Source of the DNA: an uncultured Desulfuromonadales bacterium
GTDB lineage: Bacteria; Desulfobacterota; Desulfuromonadia; Desulfuromonadales; Trichloromonadaceae
Assembly: GCA_945787465.1 (NCBI GenBank)
Contig: CALZIZ010000102.1
Coordinates: 1-37,818, forward strand
DNA length: 37,818 nucleotides
Direction: 5' to 3'
The notes under the pieces are model-generated. The model made no database searches and was not told the DNA's origin. It saw only the letters and a program-made list of their open reading frames with translations. Made by a program: the position numbers and the translations under genes. Positions 8,443-18,194 of the stretch are shown piece after piece; within the stretch, counting starts at the first letter, position 1; the number at the start of each line of letters is the position of its first letter.

Positions 8443-11027
8443 ATGGCCAACCTTACGCCGATGATGCGGCAGTACCTCGATATCAAATCCCAACACGAAG
8501 ACTCCATCCTGTTTTTCAGGCTGGGGGATTTCTATGAGATGTTTCTCGAAGATGCGGTCACTGCAGCGCGGGTGCTTGATATCACCCTCACCTCGCGTAA
8601 CAAGGGCTCTGGCGATGAGGTGCCCCTGTGCGGCATCCCCTATCATAGTTGCCAGCCTTATATCGCAAAACTCGTAAAAAGTGGCTTCAAGGTCGCAATT
8701 TGCGAGCAGGTCGAAGACCCCAAGGCTGCCAAGGGAATCGTCAAGCGCGAGGTGGTTCGGGTTGTGACCCCCGGGCTGGTCACTGACACCGACACCCTCC
8801 AGCCAAAGGAAAATAACTACCTGGTCGCCCTGGCCGGATCAGCAGAAGATCGCTGGGGGGTGGCCGTTCTCGATATCACCACCGGTGAATTCAGGGTGAC
8901 CGAAACCAACGGACTCGAGGGTGTCAGCAGCGAACTGACCTCGCTGGCACCCCGTGAGGTGCTGATTCCGGATAGTCAGGATGGGCAGTTGCTGCGCGAG
9001 ACGCTGGCAGCGCAGTTGGGCGCATGCATGGTTAATACGGTACCCGAATGGGTTTGCGAACCCGATCGGGCCCAGGGCCTGATTCGCGATTTTTATGCCT
9101 GCGCCTCTCTCGATGCTTTTGGCTGTCAGGGCCTTATCGGGGCGATTCGGGCTGCGGGCGCGGTGCTGCACTATCTCGGCGAGACCCAGAAGGGCTCGGT
9201 GGCGCATATCCAGCCCCTGCGTACCTATCATCACCAGGACTTCATGGTTCTCGATGAGGCAACCCGGCGCAATCTCGAGTTGACCGCCACCATCCAGGGT
9301 GGCGGCAAGAAGGGCTCGCTGCTCGGAGTCCTCGACCGCACCGTTACAGCCATGGGCGGTCGCAAGCTCCGTCAGTGGATCAACGCCCCGCTGGTCGACG
9401 CCGGGATGATTCGCCTGAGGCACCAGGCGGTCAGTGAGCTTGTTGAACGCAGCCTGGTGCGACAGGACCTGCAGGAGGCCCTGGACGGGGTTTACGACCT
9501 GGAGCGGCTGCAGGCGAAAATCGGCATGGCCAACGCCAATGCCAAGGACCTGGTGGCCCTGTTGAGCAGTTGCAACTGCTTGAGAGCGCGTTGCTCGAAG
9601 AGCTGCAATCGGCTATCGACCCGCTCGACGATGTGCTCGCTATTGTCGAACAGGCGATTGTCGATGATCCGCCTTTTGTGCTCCGTGACGGGGGGCTCAT
9701 TCGTGACGGTTTTGACGCCCAGCTCGATGAGCTGCGCAGCATCAGCCGCCAGGGCAAGGGGTGGATCGCCCGGCTCGAGAGCGAGGAGCGGGAGCGCACC
9801 GGCATTTCATCGCTCAAGGTGCGTTTCAACAAGGTCTTCGGTTACTATATCGAGGTCACCAGATCCCACCTTGCGCGGGTTCCCGAGGATTATCAGCGCA
9901 AGCAGACCCTTGCCAACAGCGAGCGCTATATCACCCCTGCGCTCAAAGAATATGAAGAAAAGGTGCTCGGCGCTGAAGACAAACTGGTGCAGCTCGAATA
10001 TGACCTGTTTCAGCAGGTCAGGCAGCAGGTCGCCCGACAGGGGCGGCGGATTCAACAGACCGCAGACAGCCTGGCCACCCTCGACGTGCTCTTGTCTCTG
10101 GCTGATCTGGCCCATGATCGCAACTACGTGTGTCCCCAGATTGACGAAAGCACCGAATTAACCATTGTCGAGGGCCGCCATCCGGTTATCGAAACCATGA
10201 GTCTGGCCGAGCGGTTTGTCCCCAACGACCTGATCATGGACACTGAAGAAAATCAATTGCTCATCATCACCGGTCCTAATATGGCGGGCAAGTCAACCTT
10301 CATGCGCCAGGTGGCCCTGATTACCCTGATGGCCCAGATGGGCAGCCTGGTGCCTGCCAAGGAGGCGACAGTCGGGGTGGTTGACCGGATTTTCACCAGG
10401 GTCGGAGCCAGCGACAACCTCGCCCGCGGCCAGTCGACCTTCATGGTCGAGATGACCGAGGCGGCCAACATTCTCAATAACGCTACGCCGCGCAGCCTGG
10501 TGGTGCTCGACGAGATCGGCCGCGGGACCTCCACCTTCGACGGCGTGAGTATTGCCTGGGCGGTGGCCGAATATTTGCACGATAATCCGGTGGTGGCTGC
10601 CAAAACCCTTTTTGCCACCCACTACCATGAGCTTACCGATCTTGCCCTGACTCGAAAGCGAGTCAAGAACTTCAATATTGCCGTCAAGGAATGGAACGAC
10701 CAGATCATTTTTCTGCGAAAAATTGTCAAGGGCGGAGCCAGCCATTCCTACGGAATCCAGGTTGCCCGTCTTGCCGGTTTGCCTGCCGCGGTGATCGACC
10801 GGGCTCGGGAGGTGCTTAAGAATCTGGAATCAGGTGAGTACGAGACCGAAGGCGCCCCTCGACTGGCGAAAAGCAAAGGCGCATTGCCGGCCCAACCTGC
10901 CGATCAGCTCTCTTTGTTCAGTCAGGGCCCCGATGTGCTGCGGCAGAGACTCGATGAAATCGATGTTTCGGTATTGACCCCGCTGGAAGCTTTGAACCTG
11001 CTCGACCAATTAAAGAAAATGGTGTAA
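8443..11027 (+). CDS. mutS: DNA mismatch repair protein MutS, interrupted frame
   Basis: MutS recognises mismatches and small loops and recruits MutL. Seen here: the N-terminal LTPMMRQYL, the mismatch-probing GDFYEMF near residue 30, the connector and lever domains, Walker [25 protein letters not shown] and the conserved THYHEL. The frame breaks between about 9560 and 9580: codons run in one frame to KDLVAL, then continue one base back in another from VEQLQLLES. Alignment with E. coli MutS from memory suggests about ten residues are absent at the join (a loss near 31 bases), so this is not a simple one-base error. The ATG at 8443 fits the family start; one at 8380 is possible. The downstream amidase starts 4 bases after the stop. 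Confidence 0.88.
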
Positions 11028-11031
11028 TCAA

Positions 11032-12771
11032 ATGGCTTTTTTCAGGGTGGCTCTGCTGGTTTGCAGCCTGATGCTCGTTCTTGGGACTTCAATCGGCTGG
11101 ACCGACGATGGCCTGGCTGCTTATCAGGAGGCCCGGGGCAATTATACCGGGCTGCAGAAATCGGCCAAGCGCAAGCTGTACCGGGAAAACTGGGAAAAGG
11201 TGATCTCAGGGCTTCTTGATGTTGCCGAGACCTATGCCGGTCACCGCAAGGCACCCAATGCACTCTATATGGCCGCAAAGGCCTGTAGTGAACTTTACTC
11301 GATCTCCCGTTCGAAAGAAGATGCCCGGCGGGCGGTAAAACTTTTTGAACGCACTGAAAATAGCTACCCGACCAGTTCCCTGGCCGACGATTCCCTGGTG
11401 CTTGCCGCCGGCCTTCTGGAATCGCCCCTTGCAAGTCCCGGCAGGGCATATCTGCTCTATTCCAGGGTGGTTGATGATTACCCCGCAGGGGATATGCGGT
11501 CGCTTGCATTGGCAAAGCAACAGAAGCTTGCCGTCTATGCTCCTGCCGCGCCGGCCAAGAAGCAACCGGTCAAGGCCAGGAGCCCGGTTCGGCCTGCAGC
11601 CTCCGGCAAGGCCACCCTGGAAAGCGTGCGTTTCTGGACCAATCCCGGCTACACCAGGGTGGTCCTCAACCTGACCGGAGGGGCCGACTATACCGGAAAT
11701 CTTCTCGCCGGAGATGCGGCCAAGGGACGAGAACCTCGCATCTACGTCGATGTAAAGGGAGCATCATTCGGGCCCTCCGTGGCTGGAAATACCAAGGTCA
11801 ACGACGGGTTGCTGCGGCAGATCCGCACCGGTCAGCCGACCCCCGACACCCTCAGGGTGGTGCTTGACCTGACCAGCTTTTCGGACTACAAGATCTTCAC
11901 TCTGCAGGATCCCGAGCGTATCGTGATTGACGTGGCGGGGGACAAATCGCCCGGACTGAGCGGTCAGCAGGCCGAGCTGCGGACCTTGCCCAGGGCCGAC
12001 AAGGACAGCATCACCAGGATTCTCGATGCCGCCCCCAAGGACCGGCCGCTGAAAGTGCGCATCCCCTCGAACAAGACCCATGGCGGGTTGCGGCGGATTG
12101 TGGTCGATGCCGGCCACGGAGGAAAGGATCCCGGCGCCATCGGACCTTCTGGGATCATGGAAAAGGATGTCACCCTGAGGCTGGCCAGGGAGCTGAAGAG
12201 GCGCCTCGAAGCCGAGTTGGGTTGCGAGGTGATTCTGACTCGCGACGGCGATGTCTTTTTGCCTCTTGAAGAGCGCACCGCCATTGCCAACAAGGTCGGC
12301 GCAGACCTGTTTATCTCCGTCCATGCCAACGCCAACCGCAGTCGCGACGCCTATGGTATCGAAACCTTTTACCTGAACTTTTCCAAAAACGATAAGGCCG
12401 CCGCCGTAGCAGCCCGGGAAAACGGCACCTCGCTCAAAGAGGTCGGCGATCTCGAGCTGATTCTGTTCGATCTGATGGCCAATGCCAAGATCAACGAATC
12501 GAGCCGCCTGGCGACCGAAATTCAGAATTCCCTTGTCGAAGGCTTGGGTCGGCATTACTCCCAGATTCGTGACCTGGGCGTTCGCCAGGGACCCTTTTAC
12601 GTTCTGGTCGGAGCGACCATGCCCTCGGTTCTGGTAGAGGTGGCTTTTATCAGCAACCATCGCGAAGAAAAACGTCTCAAAGACCGAACCTATCACCAGA
12701 AGGCTGGCGAGGCGATCGTCAAAGGGGTGCGTAACTACGCCAAGGCCCTCAAGTTGATCGCCGCCCAGTGA
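11032..12771 (+). CDS. N-acetylmuramoyl-L-alanine amidase (AMIN + Amidase_3)
   Basis: A 579-residue exported cell-wall hydrolase that cleaves the amide between MurNAc and the peptide stem. Layout: signal peptide (about 1-24), a TPR-like helical region (about 25-165), a Pro/Ala/Lys linker, an AMIN domain (about 195-300) of the kind that targets amidases to the envelope, and an Amidase_3 catalytic domain (about 353-575). Zinc ligands are visible as DAGHGG, the Glu of IMEKDVT and the His of SVHANA; the catalytic Glu lies in VLVEVAFISN. It resembles AmiC-type division amidases but has an added TPR-like segment. It sits 4 bases after mutS and overlaps the potential GTG start of glnD. Confidence 0.9.
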   Translation: MAFFRVALLVCSLMLVLGTSIGWTDDGLAAYQEARGNYTGLQKSAKRKLYRENWEKVISGLLDVAETYAGHRKAPNALYMAAKACSELYSISRSKEDARRAVKLFERTENSYPTSSLADDSLVLAAGLLESPLASPGRAYLLYSRVVDDYPAGDMRSLALAKQQKLAVYAPAAPAKKQPVKARSPVRPAASGKATLESVRFWTNPGYTRVVLNLTGGADYTGNLLAGDAAKGREPRIYVDVKGASFGPSVAGNTKVNDGLLRQIRTGQPTPDTLRVVLDLTSFSDYKIFTLQDPERIVIDVAGDKSPGLSGQQAELRTLPRADKDSITRILDAAPKDRPLKVRIPSNKTHGGLRRIVVDAGHGGKDPGAIGPSGIMEKDVTLRLARELKRRLEAELGCEVILTRDGDVFLPLEERTAIANKVGADLFISVHANANRSRDAYGIETFYLNFSKNDKAAAVAARENGTSLKEVGDLELILFDLMANAKINESSRLATEIQNSLVEGLGRHYSQIRDLGVRQGPFYVLVGATMPSVLVEVAFISNHREEKRLKDRTYHQKAGEAIVKGVRNYAKALKLIAAQ

Positions 12772-12779
12772 GTGTTGCC

Positions 12780-15470
12780 ATGTTGATGAAGACCGAATCT
12801 TTCTTTTCTCCAGAATTACTCACTGATCCGAATATGCCCTACGAGAGCCGCCGGCAGTTGGTTCTTGAGGCTTCGCGGGCCTTTCTCGATCACCACCATG
12901 AGCGGATCTGCAGCCAGCACCGCAATGGAGCCTCCGGACGTCAGATCGTCGGCAGTCTAACCTCTCTGACCGATACCCTGATCCGCAACCTCTATCGCAG
13001 CGTGTCGGCCGATATCCCCAGCGAGGGGCTTGGCTCATGCGCCCTGATTGGCATCGGCGGTTACGGGCGCGGAGAGCTCAATCCTTTTTCGGATATCGAC
13101 CTGATGTTCTACTATCCGGGCAAAGACAAGGAGTTCGCAGAGCGCATATCGGAGAGAATGCTCTACCTGATGTGGGATCTGGGGCTGGAGGTCGGCTACA
13201 GTATCCGTACCGACAGGGATTGCCTCGATATGGCCGATAAAGACATCACGGCTCGGACCGCACTGCTTGATTCGAGATTTCTGGTTGGAGATGAAACCCT
13301 CTATCATGATTATGAACGGCAGGTGTTTACACCGGTTTTGAGCAAAAATACCCAGGCGTTCATTCGGGAGAAGCTGGTCGAAAATGAGCGTCGCCTCGGC
13401 AAATACGGCTCTTCGATATATTTGCTCGAACCCAATATCAAGGAAGGCGAGGGGGGGTTGCGGGACCTGCACACGGCCTTTTGGGTGGCGCGGGTCAAGT
13501 TCAAGGCCCGCACCTTGCGGGATTTGATCATCAAGGGGGTGATCACCGAGGACGAGGCCACCTCCTTCGATGCCAGTTTCGATTACCTGTGGAAGGTTCG
13601 CAATGAATTACACTACGTTTCAAAGCGCAAAAACGATCAGCTGCATTTTGATCAGCAGGAGCAGATTTCACGCTTCTTAGGTTACCGGGATAACCGCAAG
13701 GGGCTTGCAGTAGAGCAGTTCATGCAGGATTTCTACGCCCATGCAAGCCTGGTCGAACACCTCTCCTCTGATCTGCTCAACAAGGCCACCCAGCAGGACG
13801 AGCCTACGTTCAAGGTGCTTGGTTATCTGACCCGCAGGGCGGTTGGAGAGGGTTTTTATGTGTTGCGTGGAGAGTTGCGGGTGTCCGACAAGGCAATTTT
13901 CGAGCACAAGCCGGCCCTGATGATGCAGGCCTTTGTGCTTTCCCAGCAGCAGGGGGTTCGACTGAGTGTTCCTCTTAAGGGCCTGATCCGCGAAAACCTG
14001 CACCGCATAAACGATAAGGTCCGCCGCACAAAGGTCATGGCCGACGGGTTTTTCGAGATTCTGCGCAACCCGTTGCGCATGGCTGAAACCCTCACCGAAA
14101 TGCATCATCTGCGCTTTCTCAACCGCTTTATGCCTGAGTTCGGTCGCATCTACTGCAAGGTTCAGCACGACGCTTACCACATCTATACCGTTGATATCCA
14201 CTCGTTGTTCGCCGTCGAGGAGATTGCCAAGCTCTGGCGTGGGGATTATCAGGAAAAAAAGCCCGTCCTCACTCAGGTGGCTGCAGACATCGAAAAACGT
14301 GAGCTGATGCTGCTTGCCGTTTTGCTTCACGATATCGGCAAGGGCGAAGGCAAAGACCACTCCAATAAAGGTGCAGACATGATCCCCACCATAGCCCGGC
14401 GCCTCGGGTTGAACAAGGAGGACAGTCAGCGCCTTGAGTTTCTTGTTCGAAACCATCTGGTGATGGCCCATATCGCCCAGCGTCGTGATCTGCACGATGA
14501 CAAACTGATCGTTGAGTTTGCACGAACCATGGGCATGAGTGAAAACCTCAACATGCTCTACCTGTTGACCTTTGCCGATATCAAGGCGGTTGGTCCCGAT
14601 GTCTGGTCCGAGTGGAAAGGCATGCTGCTGCAGGAATTGTACGAAAAAGCCTACCGGGTTCTCGAACGGGGAGACTTTCGGCTCGAAAAGCGTTCGGAAA
14701 AGGTCCGCAACCGCAAGCGGAAGGTTGTTGCCCTGCTCGAGGAGGACTTTGGTGGCAAAACCGTCAAGGAATGTCTGCGCGGCATGAGCACCCGTTATCT
14801 GTTGACCTACCGCTCGGCAACCATTGCCGAACATCTGCGCATCCTGCTCGGTCGGGGCAGCCAGACCCTGGCAATGAAGGTCGAACATGACCCTCAGGAC
14901 CTGTATACCGAACTGACCATCTCAACCCTTGACATTCCCGGGCTATTTTCAAAAATCACCGGTGTGATGGCCGCTAACGGCATCAACATTCTCGGTGCCC
15001 AGATCAACACTCAGAGCGAGGGGGTTGCCCTCGATGTTCTGCAGATCAGCAAATCGACAGGGGGGAGCATCAAAAGTGCTCAGAAGTGGGAGAGAGTCAA
15101 GGACGACCTTGTTTCGGTGATTGAAGGGCGGGTGAGGGTGCGGGACCTGGTAAAAAAACGCCAGAGCCCGAGTTTTATGACCGAACGCGCCCGGCCGCGC
15201 ATCCCGAACAGCATCGAGGTTGATAACGAAGTGTCCGAAGAATACACGGTCATCGACATTTTTGCCCACGACAAGGTCGGTCTGCTCTATCGCATCACCC
15301 GCACCATCAAGGAGCTGGGGCTGTATATCGGAGTGTCAAAAATTTCGACCAAGGTCGATCAGGCCTCTGACACCTTTTACGTGCAGGACATTTTTGGGCA
15401 GAAGATCACCAACGCCGAAAAGCTCCAAGAAATCCGTCAGGGCCTCATGGAAAGCCTCGACCAGGACTAA
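12780..15470 (+). CDS. glnD: PII uridylyltransferase/uridylyl-removing enzyme
   Basis: An 896-residue bifunctional nitrogen sensor that uridylylates PII when glutamine is low and removes UMP when it is high. Domains in order: nucleotidyltransferase with GGYGRGELNPFSDID (about 90-105), the GlnD helical linker with EPNIKEGEGGLRDL, an HD domain with LLHDIGKGEGKDH (about 515) for UMP removal, and two C-terminal ACT domains (about 716 and 829) that bind glutamine. Length matches the family. The start is uncertain: GTG 12768 overlaps the amidase stop, and ATGs at 12780 and 12786 follow with no strong ribosome binding site, so translation is probably coupled. No glnB or amtB is present in the window. 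Confidence 0.93.
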   Translation: MLMKTESFFSPELLTDPNMPYESRRQLVLEASRAFLDHHHERICSQHRNGASGRQIVGSLTSLTDTLIRNLYRSVSADIPSEGLGSCALIGIGGYGRGELNPFSDIDLMFYYPGKDKEFAERISERMLYLMWDLGLEVGYSIRTDRDCLDMADKDITARTALLDSRFLVGDETLYHDYERQVFTPVLSKNTQAFIREKLVENERRLGKYGSSIYLLEPNIKEGEGGLRDLHTAFWVARVKFKARTLRDLIIKGVITEDEATSFDASFDYLWKVRNELHYVSKRKNDQLHFDQQEQISRFLGYRDNRKGLAVEQFMQDFYAHASLVEHLSSDLLNKATQQDEPTFKVLGYLTRRAVGEGFYVLRGELRVSDKAIFEHKPALMMQAFVLSQQQGVRLSVPLKGLIRENLHRINDKVRRTKVMADGFFEILRNPLRMAETLTEMHHLRFLNRFMPEFGRIYCKVQHDAYHIYTVDIHSLFAVEEIAKLWRGDYQEKKPVLTQVAADIEKRELMLLAVLLHDIGKGEGKDHSNKGADMIPTIARRLGLNKEDSQRLEFLVRNHLVMAHIAQRRDLHDDKLIVEFARTMGMSENLNMLYLLTFADIKAVGPDVWSEWKGMLLQELYEKAYRVLERGDFRLEKRSEKVRNRKRKVVALLEEDFGGKTVKECLRGMSTRYLLTYRSATIAEHLRILLGRGSQTLAMKVEHDPQDLYTELTISTLDIPGLFSKITGVMAANGINILGAQINTQSEGVALDVLQISKSTGGSIKSAQKWERVKDDLVSVIEGRVRVRDLVKKRQSPSFMTERARPRIPNSIEVDNEVSEEYTVIDIFAHDKVGLLYRITRTIKELGLYIGVSKISTKVDQASDTFYVQDIFGQKITNAEKLQEIRQGLMESLDQD

Positions 15471-15518
15471 GGTTGGAGATTTGTTCCTGACGGGAAAACA
15501 ACTAAAAAACGGGTGTTT

Positions 15519-16406
15519 ATGGATCAGGATCTCGACCTTTTTCTGAACTTTCTGGTGGTTGAAAAAGGCCTCTCAAAAAACACCCTGGATGCTTACGGCA
15601 GGGATCTTTCCCGCTACGTCGCTTTTCTGGAACGGCAAGGGATTGCCGCGCCCGACGGGGTGACGCCCCCGCTGGTGTTGAGCTTTCTTGCCCAGCTCAA
15701 GGAAGAGGGCCTTGCGCCGCGCAGCCGGGCACGGGTGCTGGTCTCTTTGCGCACCTTTCATAAATTTTTACTCGCCGAAGGGTTGGCCCGGACCAACCCC
15801 ACCGCTCAGGTGACGGCCCCCAAGAGCCTCAATGCTCTGCCGCACATCCTTTCTCCTGTCGAGGTTGAGCAGTTGCTCGAAGCCCCGGGCGGGGCCTCAG
15901 CCCTCGATCTGCGTGACCGCGCCATGTTCGAGATCCTCTATGCCACCGGACTGCGGGTTTCTGAACTGGTCGGGCTGAAGATTCAGGATCTGCAGCTCGA
16001 TGTCGGCTATCTGCTGGCCTTCGGCAAGCGCCAGAAGCAGCGGATCGTGCCCATGGGCGAGGATGCGACCCATGCCGTCTCCCGCTACCTGCAGCTGGGG
16101 CGGCCGGCGCTCGAAAAACAACACTGGACGGCGCTGCTTTTTCTGAACCGCTCGGGTAATGGGTTGACACGACAGGGGTTCTGGAAGATTATAAAGCGCC
16201 GCGCCCAGACCGCCGGCATCCTCAAAAACATAACGCCCCATACCCTGCGCCATTCTTTTGCCACCCACCTGCTCGAAAATGGTGCCGACCTTCGCTCGGT
16301 GCAGGCCATGCTGGGGCATGCGGATATTTCCACCACCCAGATCTATACCCATGTAACCCGGGAGCGGCTCAGGCAGATCCATGAGCAGTTCCACCCGCGA
16401 GCCTGA
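15519..16406 (+). CDS. xerD: Tyrosine recombinase XerD
   Basis: A 295-residue XerC/XerD-type site-specific recombinase that resolves chromosome dimers at dif. The N-terminal SAM-like DNA-binding domain begins at LDLFLNFLVVEKGLS, and the catalytic domain has all the family residues: Arg in ATGLRVSEL, Lys in the beta-hairpin, HTLRHSFATH, GHADISTTQ and the nucleophilic Tyr of IYTH near residue 276. Length and the N-terminal block fit XerD better than XerC, but the two are hard to separate without a tree. It starts 48 bases after glnD. No phage genes surround it, which argues for the housekeeping enzyme rather than an integrase. Confidence 0.88.
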   Translation: MDQDLDLFLNFLVVEKGLSKNTLDAYGRDLSRYVAFLERQGIAAPDGVTPPLVLSFLAQLKEEGLAPRSRARVLVSLRTFHKFLLAEGLARTNPTAQVTAPKSLNALPHILSPVEVEQLLEAPGGASALDLRDRAMFEILYATGLRVSELVGLKIQDLQLDVGYLLAFGKRQKQRIVPMGEDATHAVSRYLQLGRPALEKQHWTALLFLNRSGNGLTRQGFWKIIKRRAQTAGILKNITPHTLRHSFATHLLENGADLRSVQAMLGHADISTTQIYTHVTRERLRQIHEQFHPRA

Positions 16407-16448
16407 AGTGCGCAGCGGGTTGTACGTTCAAATTAAGTGAGGAAAGTC

Positions 16449-17611
16449 ATGAAGTATATTGTTTTGCTTGGCGACGGGATGGCAGATGAGCCGATGGAGG
16501 AACTTGGGGACAAGACTCCTCTCGAGGCGGCCAGCACCCCGCGTATGGACGCCCTGGCCCGCCAGGGGCAGCTCGGTATGGTTCACACCGTGCCCGAAAA
16601 CTTCCACCCCGGCAGTGATGTGGCCAATCTTTCGGTCTTCGGCTACGACCCCGATACCTGCTACACTGGCCGCTCCCCCCTTGAGGCTGCAAGTATGGGG
16701 GTTGAGCTTGGGCCTGACGATGTGGCGTTTCGCCTGAATCTGGTCAACATCATCCCGCAGTACGGCCGGCTCTACATGGCAGATTTTTCCGCCGGGCACA
16801 TTTCCACCGAGGAGGCGGGTGAGCTGATTGGGGCTCTGCAGGAGGAACTCGGTGGAGATCAGTTCGAGTTTCACGCCGGCGTTTCCTATCGCCACCTCAT
16901 GGTCTGGAAGGGCGGCAAGGATCAGCTTGAGTTCACCCCGCCCCACGATATAACCGGTAAAAGCATTGAAGATTACCTGCCCAAGGGCGATGGCGCCGAG
17001 GAGCTCATGCACCTGATGAATTCCGCCCAGTTGCTGTTGCACAACCATCCGGTCAACCAGGCGCGGGTGAAAAACGACCAGGCCCCGAATCGCTGGGAGA
17101 AAAATTCGGCCTCACCGGGGCAGTCATCTCCGCCGTCGACCTGATCAAGGGGATCGGCATCTACGCCGGCCTCGATGTGATCGAAGTCCCCGGGGCTACC
17201 GGCTACATAGATACCAACTACCGCGGCAAGGCCGAGTATGCTCTGGAGGCCTTGAAGACCCGCGATTTCGTCTATCTGCACGTTGAGGCTCCCGACGAAG
17301 CGGCCCATGCCGGCAATCTCGAGGATAAGCTCAGTGCCATCGAGGCTTTCGACGCGCAGGTGGTGGGTCCGGTCCTCGACGGGCTGGGCAACCTCGGCGA
17401 TTACCGGGTTCTGGTACTACCTGATCATCCGACGCCGGTCCGCAAAATGACCCATACCCGCGACGCTGTCCCCTACATCCTGTTCGGCTCCGGCGGCGAG
17501 TTCCCCGCGGGTAAAGGCCAGGTGGGCTACAGTGAAAAGGCCGCCCATGAAACCGGCGTCGAGATCAAGCAGGGGTATCGACTGATGAGCAGGTTGATTC
17601 AGGGCGATTGA
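16449..17611 (+). CDS. apgM: Cofactor-independent phosphoglycerate mutase, interrupted frame
   Basis: An ApgM-type (archaeal-like, 2,3-bisphosphoglycerate-independent) phosphoglycerate mutase of the alkaline-phosphatase superfamily, interconverting 3- and 2-phosphoglycerate. Metal-site motifs LGDGMADEP at the N terminus, [29 protein letters not shown] and LPDHPTP are present. The frame shifts by -1 near 17085-17105. Before the break the sequence reads [12 protein letters not shown], after it [15 protein letters not shown]. The segment that normally lies between them, with an IWLWGQG-like motif, is absent, so about 40 bases seem to be lost. GAGGAAAG precedes the ATG at 16449. The terminator hairpins at 17645-17718 end the run. 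Confidence 0.87.
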
Positions 17612-17644
17612 GTTCTGCCTGCAGTCTCCTGTGTCCTGATATAG

Positions 17645-17718
17645 GCGGCCCTTCAATGGAGGGCCGCTATTCTCACCCTTAATGAGGCGGGTGCAGGTGA
17701 GAGGCTTTGTCTTTTTTT
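17645..17718 (+). terminator. Tandem hairpin terminator after apgM
   Basis: Two consecutive hairpins lie here. The first pairs GCGGCCCT (17645-17652) with AGGGCCGC (17660-17667) but has a poor T-run. The second pairs TCTCACC (17671-17677) with GGTGAGA (17696-17702) and is followed by seven T at 17712-17718. Together they end transcription of the mutS-to-apgM run. From 17719 to the promoter at 17825 only GC-rich sequence without a gene was seen. Confidence 0.7.
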
Positions 17719-17824
17719 CCAACTCCAAGAGACGTTTTCCGGGTTGTCTGCCGACCCGGGGCCGGGCCTGCCCCAGTCAGGCGGGGAACCCTGGCAATTC
17801 AGGTTAATCAAACAGAAATTTAGG

Positions 17825-17854
17825 TTGACTCAATGAATTTGCCCCTGATATATT
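17825..17854 (+). promoter_or_regulatory. Sigma70-type promoter for the kor operon
   Basis: TTGACT at 17825-17830 (five of six consensus bases) is followed after 18 bases by TATATT at 17849-17854 (five of six). It lies 47 bases before the ferredoxin start and downstream of a terminator, so it is well placed to initiate the four-gene korDABC transcript. No operator-like repeat is evident around it. Confidence 0.7.
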
Positions 17855-17901
17855 CGAAAAGTTGACGTTAATCTGAAGTTTTAGGGAAGGATTTCAACCT
17901 C

Positions 17902-18120
17902 ATGCCCAAGGTCGTCATTGATGAGGCGCGTTGCAAGGGCTGCGCGCTTTGCACCATCGCCTGCCCCCAGCAGTTGATCAAGCTCAATGAAAAGCTAAAC
18001 AGCCAGGGATTTCAGCCAGCGGCCATAACCCCTGAAGATCTCATCAAATGCACCTCCTGTGCACTTTGCGCCAAAATGTGCCCCGATGTGGCAATCAGCA
18101 TCTACCGGGAAAAAAAATAG
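17902..18120 (+). CDS. korD: 2[4Fe-4S] ferredoxin subunit, KorD-like
   Basis: A 72-residue ferredoxin-like protein with two complete [4Fe-4S] motifs: cysteines 11, 14, 17 and 21, and 50, 53, 56 and 60, each Cys-x2-Cys-x2-Cys-x3-Cys-Pro. Immediately followed by korA, korB and korC, it fits the delta subunit of a four-subunit 2-oxoacid:ferredoxin oxidoreductase, carrying electrons out of the catalytic subunits to ferredoxin. AGGGAAGGA at 17883-17891 is the ribosome binding site. It is the first gene behind the promoter at 17825. Confidence 0.88.
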   Translation: MPKVVIDEARCKGCALCTIACPQQLIKLNEKLNSQGFQPAAITPEDLIKCTSCALCAKMCPDVAISIYREKK

Positions 18121-18194
18121 TTCCCCCCGACCACTACCCCCGGTATATATTCAATCGAATTATTCTCTGATTCTGATCCTGGAAGGAAAAAGTT

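Noticed and set aside
15519-16406. Tyrosine recombinase as the sign of an integrated element.
   Set aside because: It has the XerD length and motifs, sits among housekeeping genes, and no attachment site, tRNA or phage gene is nearby.
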